64,000 nucleotides of DNA. Source: Costus lasius. Taxonomy: Eukaryota; Streptophyta; Magnoliopsida; Zingiberales; Costaceae. A program made the translations under genes and the position numbers. Location: the NCBI GenBank assembly GCA_027563935.2, contig CM050449.1, forward strand, positions 9,886,001 through 9,950,000, read 5' to 3'. Each line of letters starts with the position of its first letter. Position 1 is the stretch's first letter. The notes below the pieces were generated by a model, which saw only the letters and a list, made by a program, of their open reading frames with translations, did not search any database and had not been told where the DNA came from. Of the stretch, positions 51,517 through 63,500 are shown piece after piece.

Positions 51517-54500
51517 TTAAGAAGTTGAGTTCGTGGAGCCCAATACCAACGCTTTCAGTGCCGGCACTTTACTTTCCAACAGCTCCTGTTTGCTCAGAAT
51601 CCGGTCGGATGTACAATCAGTTTCCTACGCAGAAGAAAAACCAAATAACGAAGAAAGATTATTGAAAACTTCAGTATAGCAAGTTCTTAGCAGCAAGCGA
51701 ATAGTGCAGTACGCGCATCATGGAAAAACTGTTTGGTTTCACTAGCTATACAATATATGTGCACCATAAATCACTCGGAAACCACATTGTTTGAGTTGAA
51801 ATCCTTTCAAAATAATAAGCACAAGTACACTAGAAGGCAAACAGTGGTATATCAGAAATCTTTTGCCACAATTAACCTTTACTTATTGAAATACCATCAT
51901 TAAATTAAAAGAAACACAGGAAACTAAAAAATTTCTCTAGTCTCAAGAGACCTCTCTTGATGCTTATGCATAATCATTTCAATGAGAAGAAAATGCTTCC
52001 TGAATTGTAATGAGACTGAACTTGCAACAGTTGCTTAAGGTATATAATAGAAATAAGAATAACTTGTACACATGAAACGTGCTATGCAGAGACTATTAGA
52101 ACAAATAATAGGTGAATTACACAAAGGTTTAAAAAAAGATCTACTAGTTCATGTAGTGTCAGTACATCTTCTACCAATATATCCGGTATATACATGTAGT
52201 GCTGGTATATCTTATATCAATACGACATATCCGGTATATACTAGTATGATCCAAAATAGGACCAGTAGGTATTGACTGAGATTTTAAATATTGAAATAGA
52301 TAAGCCATTTAAATCAAACCATCTAATAAGTTTTAGAAATATGCAATGAATTAACTGAAGTACACTTCATGACTCACATCTCCGACTGCAGCAGATTGTA
52401 GCGCCAAAAGAGTCACTGTTGCACTATGATAGTCCATCAAAATCTTATATGGCGAATCTGACAATTTGTCCTGCCACAGTGAAGAAGGGCCCTTAGATAT
52501 CTATACCAACTTTCTAATGAAGAATAAAAAATATGATAACACAAATTGTTTATATATCAAATATGACAATCAAAACACCATGTATCGCAAACTTACATAT
52601 ATTGATTTATAGCACCTATATAAATGCATTGCATGTGAATATATGTTTAGACCAATTACTTTTTTCTTTCATAATTTTATGTCATCTTGATATTTAGGTT
52701 GAAGAAATGCAGCTCCGAAAATGTGGTGAATCATCTCAATATAGCTTGTTGGCTTCTGATGGAAGTTAATCTAATGGCATAAGCTGTCACCATAAATTGA
52801 TTCGTAATGACTTTCAGAATTCAGACGGACATATCTACTAACATGTAAAATCATATCATCCAAAAAGAGCTTCAGTTTTTACTACCTATTCTGATTGAAT
52901 ATTTTCAGTTATTTAATTGATTGCATTTCCTAAATTCCTTTTTAACACTAGCAATTCTCTGATGGAAGAATCGGTTCTTTTCTTTGGCCCATTCCAAAAG
53001 GATCAACTGTGTTAGCAAGGTAGTGTCAGTAAACCCCAATAAAGGATCAAGTTATCTATCTCTCATGTCAAATACTACATGTTACAAGACCCAAGTTATA
53101 GACGTCATAGTTAACGATACCTACATGTGAATGAACAAAATAAGCATTAATTAGACACTGAACTGGAGTGCGAAAGAACTGAATGAACTTATTATACATT
53201 GGGAAGTGTTGAACGTTATCATTTAAATTTACAGATTAAAACTGTAATTCTGTGATAGGAACCTAGTTGTTGTACAGGTCAATGTAGTCTGAGAATAAAA
53301 TTAGGAGGATAAAGTTCATTCAATCTCTCTCATACCCATTTTTTCTGTGGATATTGAGAAGCATTGAACGTTTTCGTTGAAATTTATGGCTTAAAACTGT
53401 AATTCTGCTGATAGAGGCCTAGTTGTACAGGTCAATGTCCTAGAATAAATTTAGGAGGTTAAAGTTCCCTGCTTTCTCATTCTCTCTCTCTCTGGATTTT
53501 AACAGAAATTTAGAGGTACATAAGTGAGTTAGACAAGAAGAAGTAGTAAATGGTAGTTCCCTACTCTCTTGATTGTGGAAATGTGAAATTAGATTGTTTA
53601 TGCTAAAAGGAGGGGTTAATACAAACCACCTTCCGTAGTTGACCCCCTTTCTTGGACTTCAAGGTGGTTTCCCTTAATGCCAAAAGGATGGTAAGAGATT
53701 TTGATATTTGCTTAAGTTGAGAGTTTATTCATAAGTGATTATAGAAGTAAAGGATTTCAGAGGTTTGTTTTTGCTTGAAAGGAGGTGGATTACGGTATTG
53801 TACTGAAACAGGACAAGTATATGGTAGTATTGAGGAAGAGTTAGTCACTTGGTGATGCTGTGTTAGTGAAGGATGATTAAAACAACCTAGAACCCTGCAG
53901 GAAGACTTTCACAGGTAAAAAAGCATAGCATGGAGAACAAAAATAAAAGTAATAATTTTGCTACTGCAGTAGAGATATGCTGTATGGAATGTTATACTTT
54001 TTTATTGTATATTGCGAGTGTGTCTATATCTATCTATTTATCTATATATATATATATATATATATATAACAGTTTTAACTACCAATCCATACTAGTATAC
54101 CCATCTATTGTTCGGGAACCAAAAGTTGAGTGGGGAGATTGGCATCACTTATGCAATCTACGCTTTGCTTTACTATTTTGTATATCTTGTTATTAAAGTC
54201 ATTGGTCATTTTGTTCCTTAAAGATAGAATCTCTTACTGAATCTAGTTCAATTGTCTTTAAATATTTTTGTTAATTCAATTTTGTAATATAGATGTGATA
54301 ATACGATTGATGAGATGTGTTATGTCCTCAGGTCATGCTTTATCTGAGTTTTTGACCTCCTCTTGGAGTAACATTGAAAATAAAAATTATGAGTATGTCT
54401 TACAAACGAAATCAAATAGCATAAAAAGCTTTACCTTCAACCGAGAAATGGCAGCAGATATGGCCCTTCCAGGTGCTTGAAGAGCTTTGTTATAAACCTA

Positions 54501-57500
54501 ATACAATTTCCCATGTATTTAGTTACCCCCAATTTTGTAGTATAATGATAAGAGAAAAAAGGAATATTGATAACCATAGCACCTGTATAAACAGCAGAGC
54601 GACAACCTTAGGCAAAAGTTGAACTGGATCAGTTTCTGAGGAAACTTGTAATGTCAAATCCTGAATTGGTGCTCAGTGTGAGGGCTCGAGTAACATGAAT
54701 CACAAGTTTTTCCAAAGAAAACATGGTAAATATAGGATCATATAGAAAAGAGAGACTCAATGTGTTCCACTAGTGATATAACACAAAGTGAGCAACTAAA
54801 TGCACAAAATGTTTGGTTTATTTAAAGACAAGAAAAAGGAGAAAGAAAGAATATTCTACTGTAATTACTGTAATTTATCAGCTCTGCCTTAATCCGCACT
54901 TGCAGTATCGGTGCCCTATTCTCATTGAATGGTGTCAATGCAGTGCACGATATATTCAAGATTGAAAAGAGTATTTCTATCGAATCAACATTGAAAACAA
55001 AATTCAAAAGTTTCGCTAGTGTTTTCATAATGTTGCTGTTCAAATTATGATACACTGGTGGTATATGATGGGTTGTGTCGACAGAGGCATGTAATTTGAA
55101 CCCAAAATAAAAGTTGTCCCATGTTCTAACTTAAATTACCAAAGAAATGATCAGCAAACTGTGTGATCAGAAGAAACTAACAAAAAACTTGATTCAACTT
55201 GAAAGAACCATATGTAAGAAATAATAAAATAAGTTAATGTATAAAGCATATGTTATCAAGCCAACCCTTAGAAAATACCTTCCTATAGGAGTGCAACATT
55301 GTCCTTTCCAATTTTTTATCAAGCTTTTTTAGTATTAGGCCACTGCATATAGCATATACTCAATCAGCGATTGTCGGCAACCATGGAGGACCAAAATAGT
55401 AATCCAAAGTCCAAACTGAAGCGTACCTTTCTTCTGCTAAATTTCTTAATGCTGTTATAAATACATCTAACCGCTGCAAGAGGCAGGAATAATAAAATCA
55501 TTAAACACACATGGAATGTTACAATCATAAAGTAATACCATACTTCAAAATAATCACATGAATATGAACTATATGTTGAAAACTGAACACCAAAATGCAA
55601 CCTAAAATGATTTTCAAGGGCGGTTCAATACTCAACGTAGTTTCTTGCACCATTCCAAATAGAACAAAAATATGTGAACAGAAGTGAAACATCTTTATAA
55701 AACTATTATGCTGACTTATTTAGCACGTAGAACAGAAATTCTTAGATGAAATGACATAGAAGCATATATAAATAAATTAGAATGATCCCATAAATCATTA
55801 CCACATTCTAGAATTAGAATTAGTAATTTTCAGATTAATTAATCAAAAAATAAGAATACAAACTCTTTAGTATAGTAGAGTATAAAATTATCACTTCCCA
55901 ATTAACTTGTATCCAAGCAGGCTATCATGACTTTAACCGCTCACCTCCTCTCCTATTTGCTCTGCTCTTCTCTTCTATTCTAACCCTGCCCACTCATCCA
56001 CCATTCTCCTTCACTCCTTTTACCCTCTTGCCCTCCCCTCCACCCACCATCCAAGTTGATCACAACAACTACCGCAACCAAACATAGAAGCCCACAGGCA
56101 TCTGACAATAGAATGCAATCTACATCAGCAAGTAGCCACATGCAACTTATATAGTCAATCTTGTCTATTCTGACAGACCCTTTCCATGGATAGAGTATTT
56201 GAGTCTCTCCCTAGAGCACCATATTGTTTCATCTATGATAACAATGTGTTTCATCCTTGGCAAAAAACAGTTTGTTTCATATACTTTTAGGGGTATTTGG
56301 AGATCTGTGAAATTTGTCACTCCTTAGTTTAATGGTTCCAACTACCTCAAAACTCAAGATTTTTAGTCTGTCCTTAGAGCATCATATATTTTTCATCTAT
56401 GATAACAATGTGTTTCATCTTTGTTTCAAAACTTTTGTCTTAGAAAGTATCAGACTATATCATCACATGACTTCTCAATAGTATGGAGCATCACATTTAT
56501 CCAAAAAAAGTTAAAAAAAAAAATTGGCTTAGCACAGTTACAATCTTCTCCTTAACCAAGAAAATAATGAAAATTCTTAAAAAACACTTATTCTCCTAGA
56601 AAACAATATGATTTGGGTTTATACACTGTATGAAGATTTATATAATATTTGAATTGTGTAAACAAATTTGAATCCGAATCAAAACATTTTAAAACCCAGA
56701 GTTTGAGACCAAGGATCAAAAAACCGCCAGAGCGTACCGGTCCGGTGGCTCGCCAGACCGGTACGGTACCGGCGTACCTTCCGGTACGCGACTGCAGTAG
56801 CGGCGAAGGCGAGGGCACAGGCGAGGCGGAAGCTGGAGGAAGCTTCGGCAGAAGCTTTGATCCTCCGCCGGCAGAAGCTTCGATCCCACGCCAGCGCCGT
56901 CCGATCGCTGTCCGCCGTCGACCGTGCTCCAAGCGTCCGTCCGCTACCGGTGTTCCACCGGACCGGTACGTACCGGGTGGTACGTACGGTACCGGACCGG
57001 TTTTAGAATCGTTGTTTGAGACAAGACCTAGCAATTCAAGTCAACGGGTCGTGTCAACTGCGACCCTGACCCAATTAAGCCAACTCGAACACAACCTATT
57101 TAATTAATTGAGGTCAAACTGTCTAACATGAACATGATCCGAACATAATTGGGTCAACCCGACACGACCCGAATAATCCGTTTATCATTTATATTTTAAA
57201 TATAAATAACAAATTGATAGAAAATTTTATTAAAATTAATAAAATTTTGGGCTTATGTGTGGGCCGAAATTTGGGTTAAAAGGTAATTAGAATACATTTG
57301 GGCTTATGGGCTAGTAATGAGAGTTAGGTGAGCCTATATTTAAATTTTTTATATAAAAATATATAATGTAATCGGGTTAAGCAGGTCAACCCACTTACAA
57401 TCCGACATGACCCGATTATTTTCGGGTCATAAACGGGTGAATAAATCCTGTTTATGACCCGAACACAATTATGGCTGACGTGAACCCACCTAACTTCGTA

Positions 57501-60500
57501 TTGGGTAGGGTCAGGTTTTGCCCGGTCTAGTTTGAGTGCCAAATCGGGTTCGGATTTGTTTATATTCTGGATTTTGAATGTGACAGACCCTATAAATACA
57601 AAATATTTTAAATACATGTTTTAATTTTAAGAAAACAATTCTTTTCCCAATATTTATTATTTTAAATTTTAAAAAACAACCTCTCTTAGAGTATTAGTTC
57701 ATGCATCATGCCCCGTGGGATGAGCATTCTAACATCACCCAATATTGGCAGTGTTACACAGTGCTTGAGGAACCGGTCCGGTACCGGCCGATTCTTCAGG
57801 TTGGAACCTGTCCGGCAAGGGACCAGCACCAGAACCCATGTCGGAGCACGGTCAAGGGCAGATGGCGGGCGGACGGCGGGCGGAGGCAGCAAGCGGTGTG
57901 GAAGCTTCACAACGCTGTCGCTGCCACCGACAACCCCGTCCACTGCCGCCGCTGCCACCCACGACGCCGGCCACTACCACCGCTGCCGCCCACAATCCTG
58001 CCCACTTTGTACAGTACATACAGGTACTATTCTGGTCCAGCGACTCACCGGACCGAGTTGCCGGACCGATTCCTTAAACCTTGGTGTTACATAGACCCCA
58101 AAGAAATACAAGGACATTCTTGTGGGCTAGCGGCTAAGTTTCTCTTCAGCCTTAATGATGATGATGATACCTGATGAGATGTTGTTACGATTCAAGAATT
58201 GAATCGTCCCTCTAGCCATCACCGGCGAGTAATCGTGCAAAGCACGCCCTAACAAGAGAATAACTAAACACTCAATGACTCAACACTAAACTCTAGACCC
58301 TTATTTATAACCTTATCCTACTTAGCGGACCGAGTATACATATTAACCCGGATCCACTTTATTACATATCCAACTACTAATACTGGGTCCGTAACAATTG
58401 CCCTCTCTCTAAAGAAGTCTTGTCCTCAAGGCTGCTCAAAATTTATTTAAGAAAACTTCAGCTTGTGCCTCCTCCAGGTTCCCAAGTTGCTCGAGCTTCT
58501 CCCTCTAGTTCCTCATCAGCAAGGTCCCCCTCCTCATCTTCTGCTAGGATCATGAGTCTCAAGCCTTTGTTCGCACAACGATGCATCGGATGGTATGGCT
58601 GATCGCATCTAAAACATTTTTTTTTTCTTGTTTGGATTTAAAATCTTGGTAAGAGAGGGATCGTCCTCTTTGGTTCTTATTAGTTGTCTGGCTCCTCTCT
58701 TGCATCAGTTAAAGTGTATTCTCGCTAATTGGAAGTTGAGATCGGCTGCCCGCAGCTACACTGGCCTTGGATGACACAGTGTTCTCTGGCTTGTGTTCTA
58801 TATTAGTTCTAGCTCTTCTTGAATAATGTCATTCTATCCTTGTGGCCCTCAGTTGTGTATATGATGAAATAGTAGTTCTTCCCCCTCCGGTGCCTTCAGA
58901 CTGTCTAGTAATGTTGTCTGTATCAGTTATAACCCCTTCAAAATTTCTAGCTAGTTGTATCGCCTTCCTTACTGTGGGGGATTAAAAGTGCGCACTCACC
59001 TCCTGATCTCCTCATGCAATCCACTGAGAAAATAGTCTAAATATTGTGAAGCAGGTAATCTTAGGACTCTTGCCACCAATCTTTCAAATAACTCAACATA
59101 TTCGCCCACTGATTTAGACCCTTGCTCCAATGAAGATAGCATCTCATAAGGGTTGGCCGCATCAGATTCACTAAACCGTTCTATAAGTTCTTCTTTCAAA
59201 ATATCCTAAATGAGATTGAGTTTCATTCTCCTCACTCAACTAAACCAATGAACAGCTGGACCTTCCATACTCACAAATGCCAAAGGAACTCTATGGTGAT
59301 TAGCAGTTCCTTGCACAAGAAAATACTGTTCAGCCCTTGTAATCCACCCTAGAGGATCTGTCCCATCAAACACATGCAATTCCACTTTCCGACACATGAG
59401 TCTTCTCTCTTCATTATTGTGCATGTCTCACTCCATAGAATCAGCCATGTATTCATCTCCATCATTCCTCATATAAGTCTCACGGTGTGGCTCATGACGT
59501 CTTGTAGCTTCTCCCACCAAGGGATTTCTCCGCCCATTACCGCCACCAGTTGCTGTTGGATAAGCCCGTCCTGGCCGCCATAAATCATCTTCTATCACAT
59601 GAACTTGCTCATCCTGCCAATCTCTCTCTCTGTTATCCGCCTCTAGTGGAATGACTCGTTCCCTTTCTCTAGAGTGTTGTGCAGGATCTCCATTGCCTTC
59701 AGCCATTTTTCCCTTTATAAATGTTGAGAACATCTCCTTCAGAGCAGATATATCTTCCCTAAGCCTCCTTCCATCTTCCTCAGCTGCCCGATATCTCTCC
59801 TCATTCGCCACTTGTTCTTCTTTGCGCTTCTCTAGAATTTCTGCTACACTTTTCTCTAATGCTTCTAACCTTGTCTCAGATCGTGTTGACGCCATGAAAC
59901 GCACTCTATCCCTTCCGCCCGCTCTATCTCCTTCGGCCGCGTCAACTGTCGCCGGCGGCTAGGGTTCCGGGAGAAGAGGCGCCTCGCAAAGTCCGCCGGG
60001 GTTACTCGCGACAGGGAAGAGCCGCCGCCGCCTAGATCTCCCGCCGAAGGTGCGCTACAGTACTGTTGCTACAGTACTTATGCCAAAACCCTAGCATGCT
60101 ACAGTACTTGCCGCGCACACTGGAATCTTTCCGGGATGAGAACTTTGCTGCGTGCTAGACTTCTTTTGCCTTAGGTTTCCTTCAACGGCTTGATCAACGA
60201 TAATAGACCCGCCGTTCAGATCTACTACAGACAACGGAATTTCTTCTGCCTTTATCTTTCGCCGGACCACCGATTCCCGGCGATCGATCTAGCAGGTCGG
60301 ACCAATGTTACGATTCAAGAATTGAATCGTCCCTCTAGTCGTCACCGGCGAGTAATCGTACAAAGCACGCCTTAACAAGAGAATAACTAAACACTCAATG
60401 ACTCAACACTAAACCCTAGAGCCTTATCTATAACCTTATCCTACTTAGCGGGCCGGGTATACATATTAACCCGGATCCACTTTATTACATATCCAACTAC

Positions 60501-63500
60501 TAATACTGGGTCCGTAACAGATATAAATAATTAATGTGTAGGTACATGTATGCTTTTAGGAAGTTGCGCTTTCATTAAATGGTTGCATGTCGGTAGAAAA
60601 TAACTTTCTTGGAAGTAGTATTTTAAAAGTAGTAGTTACATTAATTGTCTTATAATCTTATTTATTTCAAAGTGAGGGACTAGATGAACTGTGGTTGGGA
60701 GCGATTGCCACTGGAGCTTTTGGTTGTTCAATGAGGGTATTTGCTGCCTCCAACACCTCGTGTATCGTCTTCACCTCACCCCGGCATAGCTCCGCCTGCG
60801 CCCAAGGTTGCAATCCATTGACGAAGTGATAGAAACAATCAAAGTCGCTCATCTCAGTCATTTCCAATATCCTCCTAGAGTAAGTCACTGCATACTCACA
60901 AGCTGAGTCAAAATACTTCAACTTAAGAAGAGTATCTGCCCCAGCCAATTAGCATTGTCGGAGATGAACTGGCGGTAGATTCGTCCCCTTAACTCTGCCC
61001 ATGGCAAGTTATGTACGGCACAAGCTTCGGCAGAAGAGGCCACCTGCATTCTCCATCATAGTTTTGCTTCACCGGAGAGATAGGTCCTGGGGAGGTACTC
61101 TAGAGCATCAAAATACACCTCGAGGTCCCACAAGAAGTTGTCCACATCTCGGGGATCTTGGTTGCTACTGAAGTCTTTTAGTTTTGGAACTCACGCTTTA
61201 TTGTCAGCTCCGGACAAGCTAACTCCGTCGGTGAGATTTGAGACGAAGGAGGGGAGAGTTCCAAAGTGGTCCGTCTCAATTGGCACTCTTCCAGCTGCGC
61301 CTGGCAGTTCTCCAATGCTGTAGCAAAAGTCTGAGACTCGGTGTTGAGATCCCTGGCGAGGTTGCAAACAAGGGCAAGACAAGGAGCCATTTGCTTGCCT
61401 TGCAAAGTCGTTGCATCGCCCAGCATCTGCTCCACATAAGTGATGCATTTCTACATCTTTAGAAGGAGAGTGAGGGAGCAAAGATGTGGTGGGTGACCTT
61501 GATCTTTGTTCCCCCTCTATCATTGTGTTGAGGGTGCACTGGAGAAGGTGATGGGTTGTTATAGGCCCGGTGGAAAGAAAAGGCTTTGATACCAACTATG
61601 ATGGATATTTTTCCCCGATAATAGAAAATTAGTTTCTCCCCTACTTTTTTTTTCTCTTCTTAACTTTGACCTTGCTCTTCTTCTTAGCTTCATGTGGCTG
61701 CTTCAAGAGGAAAAGGCATGCACAATGGGCTGGACCAAAGTTCAACGTGGATGCTGGGCCAAGCAACGAGCTTGCTCTACCCAGCGTAGTCTCGCATCAA
61801 CTGCTTGTCTCTAATTATGTTTATATCGGTTTGAGACGGGATCAATACGAGACCAGTTTTACTATAGCATATGTCGATACGCATAGTTTTACTATAGTAC
61901 AGTGTCGGTATGCACTGTTCATACGGGTCCGACAGCTAATCAGACAGCTGCCAGACTTATTTTTAAATCCATGGTCTCTATAGCCTCAAGCAAAACTGCC
62001 CAAGGGTGAACGCCGGATAGAGCTTTCTTTTAAGCTAAGGTCTGCCCCAATACCCCTCTCCATGCAGCAATAGAGTTCCAATTGGCTAAGTGAGAGAGAA
62101 GCACTATCTGTTCGCCATCGGCTCTCCTTTTTTCCCTCCCTCTTGCCTTCCCACTTCCACCTGCTACCCAAATGAGGATATTGTTGCCTGCATTGCCTCC
62201 ATACATCTAACAAACCTTGTAGGAGACACATCGCCTGCCTCCACACATCCAACAAACCCTGGAGAAGACACGTCGCCCGCCTGAGTTGCCTATCGGGCTC
62301 CCATCTGGACCTGGTTGCTTCCCCCAGACCTCCTCTTGGCCCAACCCAAGGTAGACAGGAAGCAGCATAACAATAGGGCCTAGCCCATCTTTGGTCCATA
62401 CTCAGATGAGAGCACGTGTCCAAGCCCATGAACAAGTTACTCTTGTGAAGACTTCAACACAACACTTGTCGTGTGAGCGTGGGACCTACAATGTGATGTC
62501 ACATGGAGCCTACAATGTGACATCATACTAACTAGCCGTCACAGTGGGCTTGGTAAAGTTAAAAGAAATTTAGTCACTAAGAAAAATAATAAACAAAATA
62601 TGATTGATAATTTAGTGCAAATCTAAGTATAGAGTTATGAGAAAGAATATTAATAAGATGATACTATTATTCGCTTAGACAACTTTGGGTCTGTTTTATT
62701 GGAGAGAACCTACAAGGGAAAGAAGAAGCTACCAGATTCATTACATTTTCTCTTCTTTCCCTTGTAGGTTCTCTCCAATAAAACAGACCCTAGTTCCACT
62801 TAGAAATAACCAATGCTCATGCATTATAACAATCTTACGACCATATATATTTTTAGTAATTCAATTTTCCATTAAAAGATAAGTTTATTTAAACATATAG
62901 TCACTTTATTAGAGATATAATGACCAATAAGATTTAAACGCTTTTGTTCCCCACATCAATACATCAACATGTAAATTTCATTGCGAAAACATCACTTGCT
63001 TCTCCATTTTTACTACTCTAGATAACACATCAGCATTATTAACATTTGTGTGCAACTTGAGGGAATGTGTTAAAATTATAATAATGGAATAAGTCACTAC
63101 CATAAATTAAAATTGGAACAAGTTATCACTACTCATTAGAGTTAGGATGAAGTATTACCACATGTTTAAAATTGCTTAGAGACTATGAAGAAAATGTAAT
63201 AATAACTTCCCATTCAACTCATTCAATCTAACTAACTAAACATATTTTGAAAAAAAAAAAATCTTTATTTAATTTTCCATCTAGATTCAAAAATTCAATT
63301 CACTGCACACGTTATATAGCAAACAATGACAGTAAAGATGAACGTGTCTCCTATGGAAGCAAGCATGACTAAAGAGTTTCACATATCAAACACTTTGAAT
63401 ATCTAACAAAATACGAACTCAGATATTCAAGTTAAGGACTAACCTTTGCCTCCAGCGCTTCTACAACTGCTTGAGCCTTAACTGAAAGGGTATTGGGCAA

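Larger units (their letters stand above)
58183..60519 (-). mobile_element. second gag-only LTR retrotransposon (element B), minus orientation
   Basis: The 2.34-kb element has 214-bp LTRs that begin TGTTACGA and end CGTAACA, flanked by GATGT (58178-58182) and GATAT (60520-60524), a 5-bp duplication with one mismatch. TTATAAATAAGG in the minus-strand LTR acts as a TATA box and gives the orientation. The internal part holds a primer-binding site, a broken gag ORF and a purine tract next to the left LTR. There is no polymerase or integrase. It lies in the UFL1 intron, on the same strand as the gene. Confidence 0.9.

Noticed and set aside
56588..57107. Open frames of about 150 codons on both strands
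   Set aside because: They span a MITE with inverted repeats, so the two strands mirror each other; there is no domain.
57701..58174. Open frame of 157 codons
   Set aside because: It covers MITE 2 and its flanks; His/Arg/Pro-rich composition follows from GC content.
62090..62435. Open frames with repeated short phrases on both strands
   Set aside because: They come from a short tandem duplication near 62200-62280, probably in LTR-derived sequence; no domain.
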